Shown here: one piece after another, positions 17,611 to 26,244 of the stretch
Position numbering within the stretch: the stretch's first letter is position 1
How the letters are laid out: each line of letters opens with the position of its first letter
Source: Paroceanicella profunda
Lineage (GTDB): Bacteria; Pseudomonadota; Alphaproteobacteria; Rhodobacterales; Rhodobacteraceae
DNA length: 64,000 nucleotides
Assembly: GCF_005887635.2 (NCBI RefSeq)
Contig: NZ_CP040824.1
Coordinates: forward strand, 1 to 64,000
Direction of reading: 5' to 3'
Notes under the pieces: generated by a model
Database searches by the model: none
Seen by the model: only the letters and a program-made list of their open reading frames with translations
What the model was told of the DNA's origin: nothing
Translations under genes and position numbers: made by a program

Positions 17611-18187
17611 CCCGTCCCCGCGGCGGCCCTGCGGCCGCGGGGCGTCCGGCGTCCGGCCGCCCTGCTGCGGGGGGTTCGAACGCCTGTCACGCGAGGGCGG
17701 CCGGGTGTGCGCAGACGTACCGCCCGCAGGCGGCGCGGCCCGTGGCCTCCCGCCGCCCCGTTGCCGCGGGGCCCCGACCGACAGACCTCCCGGCGGCCGG
17801 GGGAGCCGTGCCGCCGGATTGCGGCGCGGCACCCGTCGCCTCGCCTCCGGAGGGCGGCGGAGGTTCTGCTGCGTTCCGGCGCTGCGGGAGCGGGGCTTCC
17901 GGCCTCCGCGCGGCGGCACCGCGCGTCACGCACCCCGGGCGGGGCCGTGCTCCCGGGGCCGCCGGGCGGCGGGCATCCCGGGGCCCGGCGGCCACGCGGC
18001 CGCCCGCTTTCCGGTGCCCGCCCACCGGGCGGCCATCTGCTTCCTGCCGCCCGGCGGCCAAGTGGCTGCCTGCTTCCTGCCGGTCAGCCGCCACGCAACC
18101 GGCTGCTTCCCGCCGCGCGGCCGCTGTCCGGCCCCGGCACCCCCGTCGCGGCCGCGCCCCGGCCGCGCTCCCCCTTCGGAGGACGCG
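17611..18187. other. 577-bp GC-rich insert between dctP and dctQ with 33-bp degenerate repeats
   Basis: No gene is supported. The stretch is low-complexity and GC-rich. Three near copies of CTGCTTCCTGCCG start at 18037, 18070 and 18103, an exact 33-base period within a more degenerate unit (about 18037-18135). Normally dctP, dctQ and dctM are almost contiguous, so this gap is unusual and could hold a separate promoter or an attenuating structure. Confidence 0.5.
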
Positions 18188-18715
18188 ATGATCCGCAGGT
18201 TCCTGAGTTTCACCGACATCACCTCGCGGGCCGCCGAGGCGCTGGCCGTGCTGCTGCTCTTCGCCTTCTGCCTGCTGATGCTGGCGGAGGTGTTCTCGCG
18301 CGGCTTCCTGGCCACCAGCCTGCCGTTTTCATGGGAATACGCCGCCTTCGCCATGGGCGGGACCTTCCTGCTCGGCCTCGGGCCGGCGCTGCGGCACGGC
18401 ACGCAGGTGCGGGTGTCGCTGGTGCTGGACCGGGGCGGCCCGCGCTGGCGCCGGGGGCTGGACCTCGCGGCCACCGCCGCGGCGCTGGGGCTGGGGGTGC
18501 TGGTGTTTCTTGCGCTGTTCTCGGTGTTCCAGACCTCGCTCGCGCGCGGCCTGCGCGCGGCAAGCTACATGGCCACGCCGCTGGCGGTGCCGCAATTCAT
18601 CGCCCTGCTCGGCGCGGGGCAGTTCGTGCTGGCGCTGGCCGCGCGGCTGCTGCGGCTGATGCTGGGCGAGCCCACCGAACTTCCCCGCCCGGACGAGGAC
18701 CTGCCCCATGCTTGA
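18188..18715 (+). CDS. dctQ: TRAP transporter small permease DctQ
   Basis: This 175-residue protein has four predicted membrane helices (about 15-40, 50-70, 90-115 and 130-155) and the DctQ pattern EVFSRGFLATSLPFSWEYAAF followed by GPALRHGTQVRVSL. It is the small membrane subunit of the TRAP importer. Its 3' end overlaps dctM by eight bases. Confidence 0.92.
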   Translation: MIRRFLSFTDITSRAAEALAVLLLFAFCLLMLAEVFSRGFLATSLPFSWEYAAFAMGGTFLLGLGPALRHGTQVRVSLVLDRGGPRWRRGLDLAATAAALGLGVLVFLALFSVFQTSLARGLRAASYMATPLAVPQFIALLGAGQFVLALAARLLRLMLGEPTELPRPDEDLPHA

Positions 18716-19994
18716 GATCGCTCTCGTCGCCCTGCTGCTGTTCGTGGTGCTGCTGCTCGGCTCGGTCTGGGTGGGGCTGTCGTTGTTCGGCGTGGGGTAT
18801 GTGCTGCTCACGCTCTACAAGCCCAACATCCCGCTCGACGCCTTCGCCGGCAAGCTGCTGTGGCAGGCGACCACCTCGCGCGAGCTGCTGGCGCTGCCGC
18901 TGTTCATCCTGATGAGCGAGATCCTGGTGACGGCGCAGCTCGGCCGCTCGCTGTTCTCCGGCCTCGCGCCGTGGGTCGCGCGGGTGCCCGGCGGGCTGGT
19001 GCATGTGAACGTGGCCGGCTCGACGCTGTTTGCCGCCGTCTCCGGCTCCTCCGCCGCGACCACGGCCATCGTGGGAAAGGTGACCCTGCCGGAGCTGGCC
19101 GCGCGCGGCTATGACCGCAACCTCTCGATCGGCAGCCTGGCGGGCGCGGGCACGCTGGGCTTTCTCATTCCGCCCTCGATCATCATGATCATCTACGGGG
19201 TGGTGGCCGAGCAGAGCATCCTGCAGCTTTTCATTGCCGGCATCCTGCCCGGGCTGCTGCTGGCCGCGCTCTACAGCCTCTACATCGGCCTGCACCAGTC
19301 GCTCAGCGGCGCGCGCCCGGTGCTGCCGGAGTTCACATGGGCCGACCGCTGGCGCGGGCTGGCCGAGATCGGGCCGCTGGGCGCGTTGATCGCCGGGATC
19401 ATGGGGTCGCTCTACCTCGGGCTGGCCAGCCCGACGGAGCTGGCCTCGGTGGGCGTGCTGGGCGCGGTGCTGCTCTCCGCGGCGCGGCGGCGGCTGAGCC
19501 TGGGCGGGCTGGTCACCGCCGGCCGGGCCGCGGTGCGCACCAGCGCGATGATGGGGCTCATCCTGCTCGGCGCGGCGCTGCTGAACGCGGCGCTCGGCTT
19601 CCTGGGCCTGCCGAAGTACATTGCGGGGGAGATCGCGGCGCTGCATCTGGCGCCCTTCGCGCTCATCGCGGTGCTGCTTGCCTTCTACGTGCTGATCGGC
19701 ATGTTCCTGGACGGCACGTCGATCATCGTGATGACGCTGCCGATCACCCTGCCGCTGGTCACCGCGGCCGGGTTCGATCCGATCTGGTTCGGGATATTCG
19801 TCGTGGTCGCCGTGGAGATTTCGCAGATAACGCCGCCGATCGGCTTCAACCTCTTCGTCATCCAGTCGCAGACCGGGGCGACGATGGGCGCGCTGGTGCG
19901 CGCGGTCTGGCCGTTCTTCCTGATCCTGCTGGGTTTCGCGCTGCTGCTGGCGCTGGTGCCGCAGATCGTGCTCTGGCTGCCGGGGCAGCTGTGA
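18708..19994 (+). CDS. dctM: TRAP transporter large permease DctM
   Basis: This 428-residue polytopic permease is the secondary-transport core that works with DctP and DctQ. Family motifs include LPLFILMSEILV, GSTLFAAVSGSSAATTAIVG, GAGTLGFLIPPSIIMIIYGV, SPTELASVGVLGA, DGTSIIVMTLPITLPLV and the final ITPPIGFNLFVIQS. It overlaps dctQ at the start, and its TGA shares a base with the ATG of the GntR gene. Transporter and regulator are therefore one unit. Confidence 0.95.
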   Translation: MLEIALVALLLFVVLLLGSVWVGLSLFGVGYVLLTLYKPNIPLDAFAGKLLWQATTSRELLALPLFILMSEILVTAQLGRSLFSGLAPWVARVPGGLVHVNVAGSTLFAAVSGSSAATTAIVGKVTLPELAARGYDRNLSIGSLAGAGTLGFLIPPSIIMIIYGVVAEQSILQLFIAGILPGLLLAALYSLYIGLHQSLSGARPVLPEFTWADRWRGLAEIGPLGALIAGIMGSLYLGLASPTELASVGVLGAVLLSAARRRLSLGGLVTAGRAAVRTSAMMGLILLGAALLNAALGFLGLPKYIAGEIAALHLAPFALIAVLLAFYVLIGMFLDGTSIIVMTLPITLPLVTAAGFDPIWFGIFVVVAVEISQITPPIGFNLFVIQSQTGATMGALVRAVWPFFLILLGFALLLALVPQIVLWLPGQL

Positions 19995-20713
19995 TGGCGG
20001 AGGTGCTTCACAGGCAGCTCGCCGAGCGGCTGCGCGGCCGCATCACCTCGGGCGACTGGCCGGTGGGCGAGCGCCTGCCGCCGGAGGTGGAGCTGGCCGC
20101 GGCACTGGAGGTGAGCCGCTCCACCCTGCGCCAGGCGCTGGGGGAGCTGGAGGCCGCGGGCCTCGTCCAGCGCCGCAAGCGCGCCGGTACCACGGTCATC
20201 GCGCGCGAACCGGCGCAGAGCTTCCGCATGACCACCACCGGCTTCAACGAGGTGCTCAGCCTCAGCCGGGAAACCGCGCTGGAGATCACCGGCCAGCGCC
20301 ACGTGGCCGACGGCACGGTGGCGCTGCTCGAGGGCCTGCTGAGCGGCACCGGCCACTGGCTGGAGGTGACGGGCCAGCGCCGCATCGAGGGGCAGGCCAC
20401 GCCGTTCAACTGGTCACGGATCTACGTGCCCGGGCGATACGCCGGCATCGGGCCGGGGCTGGAGCGGCCCGTGGGCTCGGTCTACGGCGTGATCGAGGCG
20501 ATGTTCGGCGTGCGGGTGGGGCGGGTGAACCAGTCCGTCACCGCCACGCCCTGTCCCGGCGCCATCGCGCGCGGCATGGGGCTGGAGCCGGGCGCGCCCG
20601 TCACCCGGATCATCGCCCGGCTCTATGACCGCGAGGACGGGCTCATCGAGGTATCCCACGCACTGTTCGACCCCGCGCGCTTCCAGGTGAACACCGATGT
20701 CCGCATCTCCTGA
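19994..20713 (+). CDS. GntR-family regulator of the HutC/UTRA type
   Basis: This 239-residue regulator has the GntR winged helix at residues 5-70 (GDWPVGERLPPEVELAAALE, VSRSTLRQALGELEAAGLV) followed by a UTRA sensor domain ending YDREDGLIEVSHALFDPARF. It is translated from an ATG overlapping the dctM stop (TGATG). It probably controls the hyuAB-dctPQM operon in response to the imported compound. The AT-rich palindrome before hyuA is a candidate target, but the match to a HutC operator is not strong. Confidence 0.9.
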   Translation: MAEVLHRQLAERLRGRITSGDWPVGERLPPEVELAAALEVSRSTLRQALGELEAAGLVQRRKRAGTTVIAREPAQSFRMTTTGFNEVLSLSRETALEITGQRHVADGTVALLEGLLSGTGHWLEVTGQRRIEGQATPFNWSRIYVPGRYAGIGPGLERPVGSVYGVIEAMFGVRVGRVNQSVTATPCPGAIARGMGLEPGAPVTRIIARLYDREDGLIEVSHALFDPARFQVNTDVRIS

Positions 20714-21419
20714 GGGCGGGCTGCGCACCCTGGTCACCGGCGGCGCCGGGGCGCTGGGGCAGGGGATCGTCCGCGCGCTGGAGGGGCGGGGCGATCGGGT
20801 GATCTGCCTCGATCGCACCGCCCCCGCCGAGGGCGCCCACATCTGCGCCGACCTCGCGGACCCCGGCTCCGTCCAGGCGGCGATGGCGGAGGTGGCGGCG
20901 CGCTTCGGCGGGCTGGACGTGCTCGTCCATACCGCCGGCATCCTGCGCCCCGCCGCCTTCCTCGACATCAGCGAAGGCGACATGCGGGCGCATCTCGACG
21001 TGAACGTGATGGGGGCGCTGCGCGTCTGCCAGCCGGCGGCGCGGATGATGATCGGCTCGGGCGGCGGGCGCATCGTGCTCGTCACCTCCATCCACGGCCA
21101 GGTCGGCGTGCCGGAGCGCGGGGCCTACGCGGCTTCCAAGGGCGCTGTGGCGGCGCTGGCGCGGGTGATGGCGGTGGAACTGGCGCAGCACCGCATCCGG
21201 GTGAACGTGCTCGCGCCCGGCGCGGTGAACGCCGGGATGACACCGGACCCGGCCACCCGCGGCGGCTGGGTGGCGGCAACGCCCAGCAAGCGCGTGGCCC
21301 ACATGGAGGAGATCGCCCGCGTGGCGGCGATGCTCACCTCCGAGGATGCGAGCTTCATCAACGGCCAGATCATCGCGGTGGACGGCGGCGCCAGCACCCT
21401 GCGGGTCTTCGGCCCCTGA
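20697..21419 (+). CDS. Short-chain dehydrogenase/reductase
   Basis: This 240-residue classical SDR has the NAD(P)-binding motif TGGAGALGQG (about 14-23), the acidic CLDRT after beta-2 that favours NAD, and the NVMGALRVCQP helix. The catalytic serine lies in LVTSIHG and the YAASK motif supplies Tyr and Lys. It overlaps the 3' end of the GntR gene by 17 bases. It presumably oxidises an intermediate of the compound handled by the hydantoinase operon; substrate unknown. Confidence 0.9.
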   Translation: MSASPEGGLRTLVTGGAGALGQGIVRALEGRGDRVICLDRTAPAEGAHICADLADPGSVQAAMAEVAARFGGLDVLVHTAGILRPAAFLDISEGDMRAHLDVNVMGALRVCQPAARMMIGSGGGRIVLVTSIHGQVGVPERGAYAASKGAVAALARVMAVELAQHRIRVNVLAPGAVNAGMTPDPATRGGWVAATPSKRVAHMEEIARVAAMLTSEDASFINGQIIAVDGGASTLRVFGP

Positions 21420-21806
21420 ACGCGGACCCATCCGCGCCGCCGGTGCCGTGGACCGCGTCGTCGCCGCGCGCCCCGGCCCGGAGACCTGTCGCGCCCCGCC
21501 CGGACCGGCGCATCCCGGAAGACAACCTGGAGCAGGGACGGCACCCTCCGGGCCGGCAGGCCGGCGACCCGGGCCACCTCTCCCCCCCGCGCGGCCGCAG
21601 CAGCCAGGCGCTGCACGACGACCTTGGCCGCGAGGGAGCTCCACCGGAGGCGGCGCGGAAACCGCGGCCTGCCGGGGCGAACCTCCGGCGTCCGCAAGGC
21701 GCCGCCCCGCCCTCCCGGGCGGCGGCGGAGTGCAGGCGCCTTGCCCGCCGGTTTCGCCCTGCGGCGGGCGAAACCGGCGGGGAGGGGCTGGACATCCCGA
21801 TATTTG
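21420..21806. other. Non-coding GC-rich stretch with strong hairpin
   Basis: No gene is seen between the SDR stop and the MarR operator. The main structure is a perfect 15-bp hairpin: CCGCCGGTTTCGCCC at 21745-21759 against 21766-21780, loop of six. It could terminate the upstream operon, although it lies 325 bases past the stop codon. The rest is low-complexity. Confidence 0.5.
21745..21780. terminator. 15-bp perfect stem-loop upstream of marR
   Basis: CCGCCGGTTTCGCCC, loop TGCGGC, then the exact reverse complement. There is no U-tract, so a terminator role is inferred from stem strength and position only. Confidence 0.5.
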
Positions 21807-21820
21807 CGCGTATATACCCG
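21807..21820. promoter_or_regulatory. MarR-type operator at marR
   Basis: CGCGTATATACCCG is a 6-2-6 inverted repeat with one mismatch. The same architecture, CGGGTA-CC-TACCCG, recurs before the MFS gene. It ends four bases before the marR ATG, consistent with autorepression. Confidence 0.6.
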
Positions 21821-21824
21821 CACC

Positions 21825-22226
21825 ATGAGTTATGAATGCTACCCCACTCTGCTCCGCGCCGCGACGCGCAGGCTGGCCGCCCTCTATGACGAGGCGCTGG
21901 CGCCGTTCGGCGTCAACATCGCCCAGTTCTCGCTGCTCAGGATGATCCGCCATGCCCAGCCGGTCAGCCTCACCGACCTCGGCCATCGCGCCCAGCTCGA
22001 CCGCTCGACGGTGGGGCGCAATGTTCGGGTGCTCGAACGCATGGAGCTGGTCAGCGCCGGGCGCGGCAAGGACGACCAGCGGCAGGCCCTCATCTCCCTC
22101 ACCGGAGCGGGGGAGGAGCTGCTCAAACGCACCGGCCCGGTGTGGCGCGAGCGCCAGGCCAGCATCGAAACCCGCATCGGGGCGGAGAAGATCACCGCCC
22201 TGCGAGACATCCTCGACACGCTCTGA
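21825..22226 (+). CDS. MarR-family transcriptional regulator
   Basis: This 133-residue winged-helix repressor shows FGVNIAQFSLLRMIRH, the recognition helix LGHRAQLDRSTVGRNVRVLE, and the wing sequence RGKDDQRQALISLTGAGEEL. It is the first gene of a set with an MFS transporter, aldo-keto reductase and thiolase. Matching palindromes precede both marR and the transporter gene, so it probably represses itself and the transporter operon and releases on a small-molecule inducer. Confidence 0.92.
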   Translation: MSYECYPTLLRAATRRLAALYDEALAPFGVNIAQFSLLRMIRHAQPVSLTDLGHRAQLDRSTVGRNVRVLERMELVSAGRGKDDQRQALISLTGAGEELLKRTGPVWRERQASIETRIGAEKITALRDILDTL

Positions 22227-22266
22227 CACCCCCTGACGCGCGGGCCTCGCGCCTGCAGACCAGATA

Positions 22267-22280
22267 CGGGTACCTACCCG
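22267..22280. promoter_or_regulatory. MarR-type operator before the MFS gene
   Basis: CGGGTACCTACCCG is a perfect 6-2-6 inverted repeat, 15 bases before the MFS start codon, and matches the imperfect site at 21807-21820. Confidence 0.65.
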
Positions 22281-22295
22281 CAGAAAGGACCGCCG

Positions 22296-23612
22296 ATGAC
22301 CACCTCGCCCCCGCCCGCCGTCCGCCCGGCGCCGCTTGCCGGCCAGCTCGCCCGCCACGGGGTGCATTACGGCTGGGTGGTCGCGGCGGTGACCTTCCTC
22401 ACCATGCTGATCACCGCGGGGGCGGTGGGCACGCCGGGGGTGCTGATCGGGCCGCTGCGCGACGAATACGGCTGGAGCACGGCCGACATCTCCTCCGCCT
22501 TCGCGGTGCGGCTGGTGCTGTTCGGGATGATCGGGCCCTTCGCGGCGGCCTTCATGAACCGTTTCGGGCTGCGGCCCGTGGTGAGCGTGGCGCTGTTGCT
22601 GATCGGGGCCGGGGTGCTCGGCTCCTTCGCCATGACGCGGCTGTGGCACCTGGTGCTGCTCTGGGGCGTGGTGGTGGGGTTCGGCACCGGGCTCACGGCC
22701 ATGGTGCTGGGCGCCACGGTCGCCACGCGCTGGTTCGCGCACAGGCGGGGCCTGGTGATGGGGCTGCTCACCGCCAGCACGGCAACGGGGCAGCTGGTGT
22801 TCCTGCCGCTGCTCGCGCGGCTGACGGAGGCTTTCGGCTGGCGCAGCGGGCTGGCGCTGGTGCTTGGCGTGCTGCTCGTCGCGGCCATTGCCGTGCTGGC
22901 CCTGATGCGCGACCGGCCGGCGGACCTGGGCCTGCTGCCCTATGGCGCCACGGAGCCGGTGCCGGCCGTGCCGCGCCCGGCGAGCTTCGGCGCCATGCTG
23001 GCCTCGCCGCTGTTGGCGCTGCGCAGTGCGGCGCGGGACCGGACCTTCTGGGTGCTGTTCGGCACGTTCTTCATCTGCGGGGCCTCCACCAACGGGCTGG
23101 TGCAGACGCATTTCATCTCGCTGTGCGGCGATTACGGCCTCGCGGCGGTGCTGGCGGCCAGCATGCTGGCGCTGGTGGGGGTGTTCGATTTCGTCGGCAC
23201 GGTGGGCTCCGGCTGGCTGTCGGACCGGTTCGACAGCCGCTGGCTGCTGTTCTGGTACTACGGGCTGCGCGGCCTGTCGCTGATCTACCTGCCCTTCACG
23301 GATTTCTCCGTGGCGGAACTCTCGGTCTTCGCCGTGTTCTACGGGCTGGACTGGGTCGCGACCGTGCCGCCCACGGTGAAGCTGGTGGCGGACCGGTTCG
23401 GCGCGCAGTCCACGCTGGTGTTCGGCTGGGTGTTCGCCGGCCACCAGCTGGGCGCCGCCTTCGCGGCCTACGGCGCCGGCCTGAGCCGCGCGCTCTACGC
23501 CAGTTACCTGCCGGCCTTCTTCGCCGCCGGCTTCCTGTGCCTCATCGCGGCACTTGCCATCCTCACCCTGCGCGACCCGCGCGGCAGACCCCTTGCCGGC
23601 CAGCCCGCCTGA
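22296..23612 (+). CDS. MFS transporter
   Basis: This 438-residue protein has the 12-helix pattern of the major facilitator superfamily, with two hydrophobic six-helix halves separated by a hydrophilic loop near residues 215-240. YGWVVAAVTFLTMLITAGA is typical of helix 1 in the oxalate/formate-antiporter-like group. Motif A is poorly kept. AAAGGA precedes the ATG. The MarR-like site just upstream and the downstream reductase and thiolase suggest uptake or efflux of an organic acid or aromatic, but the substrate is unknown. Confidence 0.88.
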   Translation: MTTSPPPAVRPAPLAGQLARHGVHYGWVVAAVTFLTMLITAGAVGTPGVLIGPLRDEYGWSTADISSAFAVRLVLFGMIGPFAAAFMNRFGLRPVVSVALLLIGAGVLGSFAMTRLWHLVLLWGVVVGFGTGLTAMVLGATVATRWFAHRRGLVMGLLTASTATGQLVFLPLLARLTEAFGWRSGLALVLGVLLVAAIAVLALMRDRPADLGLLPYGATEPVPAVPRPASFGAMLASPLLALRSAARDRTFWVLFGTFFICGASTNGLVQTHFISLCGDYGLAAVLAASMLALVGVFDFVGTVGSGWLSDRFDSRWLLFWYYGLRGLSLIYLPFTDFSVAELSVFAVFYGLDWVATVPPTVKLVADRFGAQSTLVFGWVFAGHQLGAAFAAYGAGLSRALYASYLPAFFAAGFLCLIAALAILTLRDPRGRPLAGQPA

Positions 23613-23636
23613 GCCGCAGACAGAAAGGCCTCCTCC

Positions 23637-24650
23637 ATGAAACATCGCAGTTTCGGCCGCACCGGCCTCCGGGTTTCGCAGATCGCGCTGGGAACCGCCA
23701 ATTTCGGCACCCGCTGGGGCCACGGCGCCGACGCCGAGACCAGCGCCGCGATCTTCAACGCCTACGCCGAGGCCGGCGGCGCCTTCATCGACACCGCGGA
23801 TATCTACCAGTTCGGAGAATCCGAGGAGACGCTCGCCGGCCTGCTCGCCGGGCGCCGGGACATGTTCGTGCTGGCCACCAAGTTCACCAACGGCGCGGTG
23901 CCGGGGGCCGGGCGGCTGGTGACCGGCAACAGCCGGCAGGCGATGGTGGCCTCGGTGGAGGCCAGCCTGAAGCGGCTGAAGACCGACAGGATCGACCTTC
24001 TCTGGGTGCACCACCCGGACGGGATCACCCCGTCGGAGGAGATCGTGCGCGGCCTCGACGACCTCGCCCGGGCGGGCAAGATCCTCTACGCGGGCCTGTC
24101 GAACTTCCCGGCCTGGCGGCTGGCACGGGCGGTCACCCTGGCGGAGATGACCCGCGCCGTGCCAATCGCGGCGGCGCAGTTCGAGCACAGCCTGGTCCAC
24201 CGCCTCGCCGAGGAGGACACCTTCCCCGCCGCGCGCGCGCTCGGGCTGGGCATGGTCACCTGGTCCCCGTTGGGCGGCGGCCTGCTCACCGGGAAGTACC
24301 GCGCGGGCGAAACCGGCCGGGCCGAGGCCCTCGGCGGCCGGGTGTTCCAGGCCGAGAACACCAGCCAGCGCAGCGCCATCGTCGACACCGTGCTGGACAT
24401 CGCGCGCGAGACCGGCGCCAGCCCGGACCAGGTCGCCATCGCCTGGGCGGGCAGCCACGGCGCGGTGCCGCTCATCGGGCCGCGCAGCTTCGCCCAGCTC
24501 ACCAGCAATCTCGGGGCCCTCACGGTGGAGCTTTCGGGCGCGCAGCTCGCGCGCCTCGACACGGTGAGCGCGACGGGCCCCACCTCGGAGGCTCCGCGCG
24601 CCGGCGCCCCCTGGGACGGCGTGGAAACCGCAACCGCACCGGTGGCCTGA
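23637..24650 (+). CDS. Aldo/keto reductase
   Basis: This 337-residue TIM-barrel NADPH oxidoreductase has the tetrad Asp52 and Tyr57 (IDTADIYQFGESEE), Lys82 (ATKF) and the His in LLWVHHPD. The opening MKHRSFGRTGLRVSQIALGT places it in the AKR11/YajO-like group. It starts 24 bases after the MFS gene with AAAGG upstream and is probably cotranscribed. The substrate is unknown. Confidence 0.92.
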   Translation: MKHRSFGRTGLRVSQIALGTANFGTRWGHGADAETSAAIFNAYAEAGGAFIDTADIYQFGESEETLAGLLAGRRDMFVLATKFTNGAVPGAGRLVTGNSRQAMVASVEASLKRLKTDRIDLLWVHHPDGITPSEEIVRGLDDLARAGKILYAGLSNFPAWRLARAVTLAEMTRAVPIAAAQFEHSLVHRLAEEDTFPAARALGLGMVTWSPLGGGLLTGKYRAGETGRAEALGGRVFQAENTSQRSAIVDTVLDIARETGASPDQVAIAWAGSHGAVPLIGPRSFAQLTSNLGALTVELSGAQLARLDTVSATGPTSEAPRAGAPWDGVETATAPVA

Positions 24651-24724
24651 GCAGCCGCCGCCGGCAGAGACGCGCGCCCGCCCCGGGGGCCGGGGCCGCG
24701 CATCAGACCGAACAGGAGGGTCAC

Positions 24725-25909
24725 ATGACCACACGCGACATCATTCTCGCCCATCCCGTGCGCACCGCGATCGGCGCCTACAACGGCACGCTCAAGGGCA
24801 CGCCGGCCACCGACCTCGGCGCCACCGTGGTGCGCGAAACCCTGCGGCGCGCCGGGCTGGACCCGGCGGAGGTGGGCACCGCCATCCTGGGCAACGTGGT
24901 GCAGGCCGGCAACCGGATGAACCCGGCCCGCCAGGCCGCGATCGGCGGCGGGCTGCCGGTCTCGGTGCCGGCGCTGACGGTGAACCGGGTCTGCGGCTCC
25001 GGCGCGCAGGCGATCCTGAGCGCGGCGCAGGAGATCGCTTCCGGCGACAGCGACGCCGCGGTGGCCGGCGGCATGGAGAACATGGACCGCGCCCCCTACC
25101 TGATGGACGGCGGCCGCTGGGGCTACCGCATGGGCCCGGCGGAACTCCATGACAGCATGCTCACCGACGGGCTGAACGACGCCTTCTCCGGCGCGCATTC
25201 CGGCTGGCACACCGAGGACCTGGTGAGCGCGATGCAGATCACCCGCGAGGACCAGGACCGCTTCGCCGCCCGCTCGCAGCAGCGCTTCGCCGCCGCGCGC
25301 GACGCGGGGCATTTCGCGGCCGAGATCGTCGCCGTGGAGGTGAAGGGCCGCAAGGGCACCGAGAGCTTCAGCCTGGACGAGGCGCCGCGCCCGGACACCA
25401 CGGTGGAGACCCTCTCGCGCCTGCGCCCGGCCTTCCGGCCCGAGGGCACCATCACCGCGGGCAACGCGCCGGGGCTCAACAGCGCGGCCGCGGCGATGAT
25501 CGTCGCCGAGCGGGGCTTCGCGGAGGCGAAGGGCATCGTGCCGATGGCCCGGCTGGCCGGCGCCGGCGTGGCGGCGGTGGAGCCGGGGATGTTCGGCCTC
25601 GGCCCGGTGCCCGCGGTGCGCAGGGCTCTGGCGAAGGCGGGCTGGGCGCTCGGCGACATCGAGCGCATCGAGATCAACGAGGCCTTCGCCGCCGTGCCCA
25701 TCGCCGTCGCCCGGGAGCTGGGCCTGCCGGAGGATATCGTGAACGTGGAGGGTGGCGCCATCGCCCACGGCCACCCGATCGGCGCGACCGGCGCGATTCT
25801 GACCACCCGCCTGCTGCACGCCATGCGGCGCGACGGCCTGCGCCGGGGCATGGTCACGCTGTGCATCGGCGGCGGCCAGGGCATCGCCCTCGCGCTCGAA
25901 GTGCTCTGA
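24725..25909 (+). CDS. Acetyl-CoA acetyltransferase (thiolase)
   Basis: This 394-residue thiolase has the nucleophile Cys90 in NRVCGSGAQAI, NEAFAAVPIA, the GGAIAHGHPIGATGA active-site histidine loop and the second cysteine in VTLCIGGGQG. It catalyses acetoacetyl-CoA formation or cleavage, or cleaves a longer beta-keto acyl-CoA. As the last gene of the MarR-associated set, a degradative role is plausible. AGGAGG lies before the ATG. A bidirectional hairpin follows. Confidence 0.95.
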   Translation: MTTRDIILAHPVRTAIGAYNGTLKGTPATDLGATVVRETLRRAGLDPAEVGTAILGNVVQAGNRMNPARQAAIGGGLPVSVPALTVNRVCGSGAQAILSAAQEIASGDSDAAVAGGMENMDRAPYLMDGGRWGYRMGPAELHDSMLTDGLNDAFSGAHSGWHTEDLVSAMQITREDQDRFAARSQQRFAAARDAGHFAAEIVAVEVKGRKGTESFSLDEAPRPDTTVETLSRLRPAFRPEGTITAGNAPGLNSAAAAMIVAERGFAEAKGIVPMARLAGAGVAAVEPGMFGLGPVPAVRRALAKAGWALGDIERIEINEAFAAVPIAVARELGLPEDIVNVEGGAIAHGHPIGATGAILTTRLLHAMRRDGLRRGMVTLCIGGGQGIALALEVL

Positions 25910-25911
25910 TC

Positions 25912-25951
25912 CCGGGCGGCAGGCCGGTACACGGCGCCGCCTGCCGCCCCC
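25912..25951. terminator. Bidirectional terminator between the thiolase and pyridoxal kinase genes
   Basis: GGGCGGCAGG at 25914-25923 pairs exactly with CCTGCCGCCC at 25940-25949, immediately after the thiolase stop and between converging genes. The remaining DNA to 26244 shows no gene. Confidence 0.65.
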
Positions 25952-26244
25952 GGTTGCCGGGGCCCGGGCGACCGGCCCCGGCACGGCCCCCGGCCGGCCA
26001 CGATGCTCCTGCCCCGAAGGCGCGCGCGGGCGGGCGGCGCCGCATCGGCCCGCGCGAGGTCCGGCAGGAGGCGGATGCAGTCCACATGGCGCACCCGTTG
26101 CGCGCAGCGGGGAGCGCCAAGGACGGGACATGCCACGGCCACGCGGTGAAGGCGCGACGCTCTGCGCCAGGCCTCCGCATCTCCGCGCACGAAGGGGCAT
26201 CCGTGCTTCCGGTCAGCGCTCCCTCCCGGCCGGCGCCGGAAGGA

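Noticed and set aside
20643..24734. A 1363-codon open frame on the minus strand
   Set aside because: It runs opposite the GntR, SDR, MarR, MFS and aldo-keto reductase genes and is a composition effect of GC-rich third positions.
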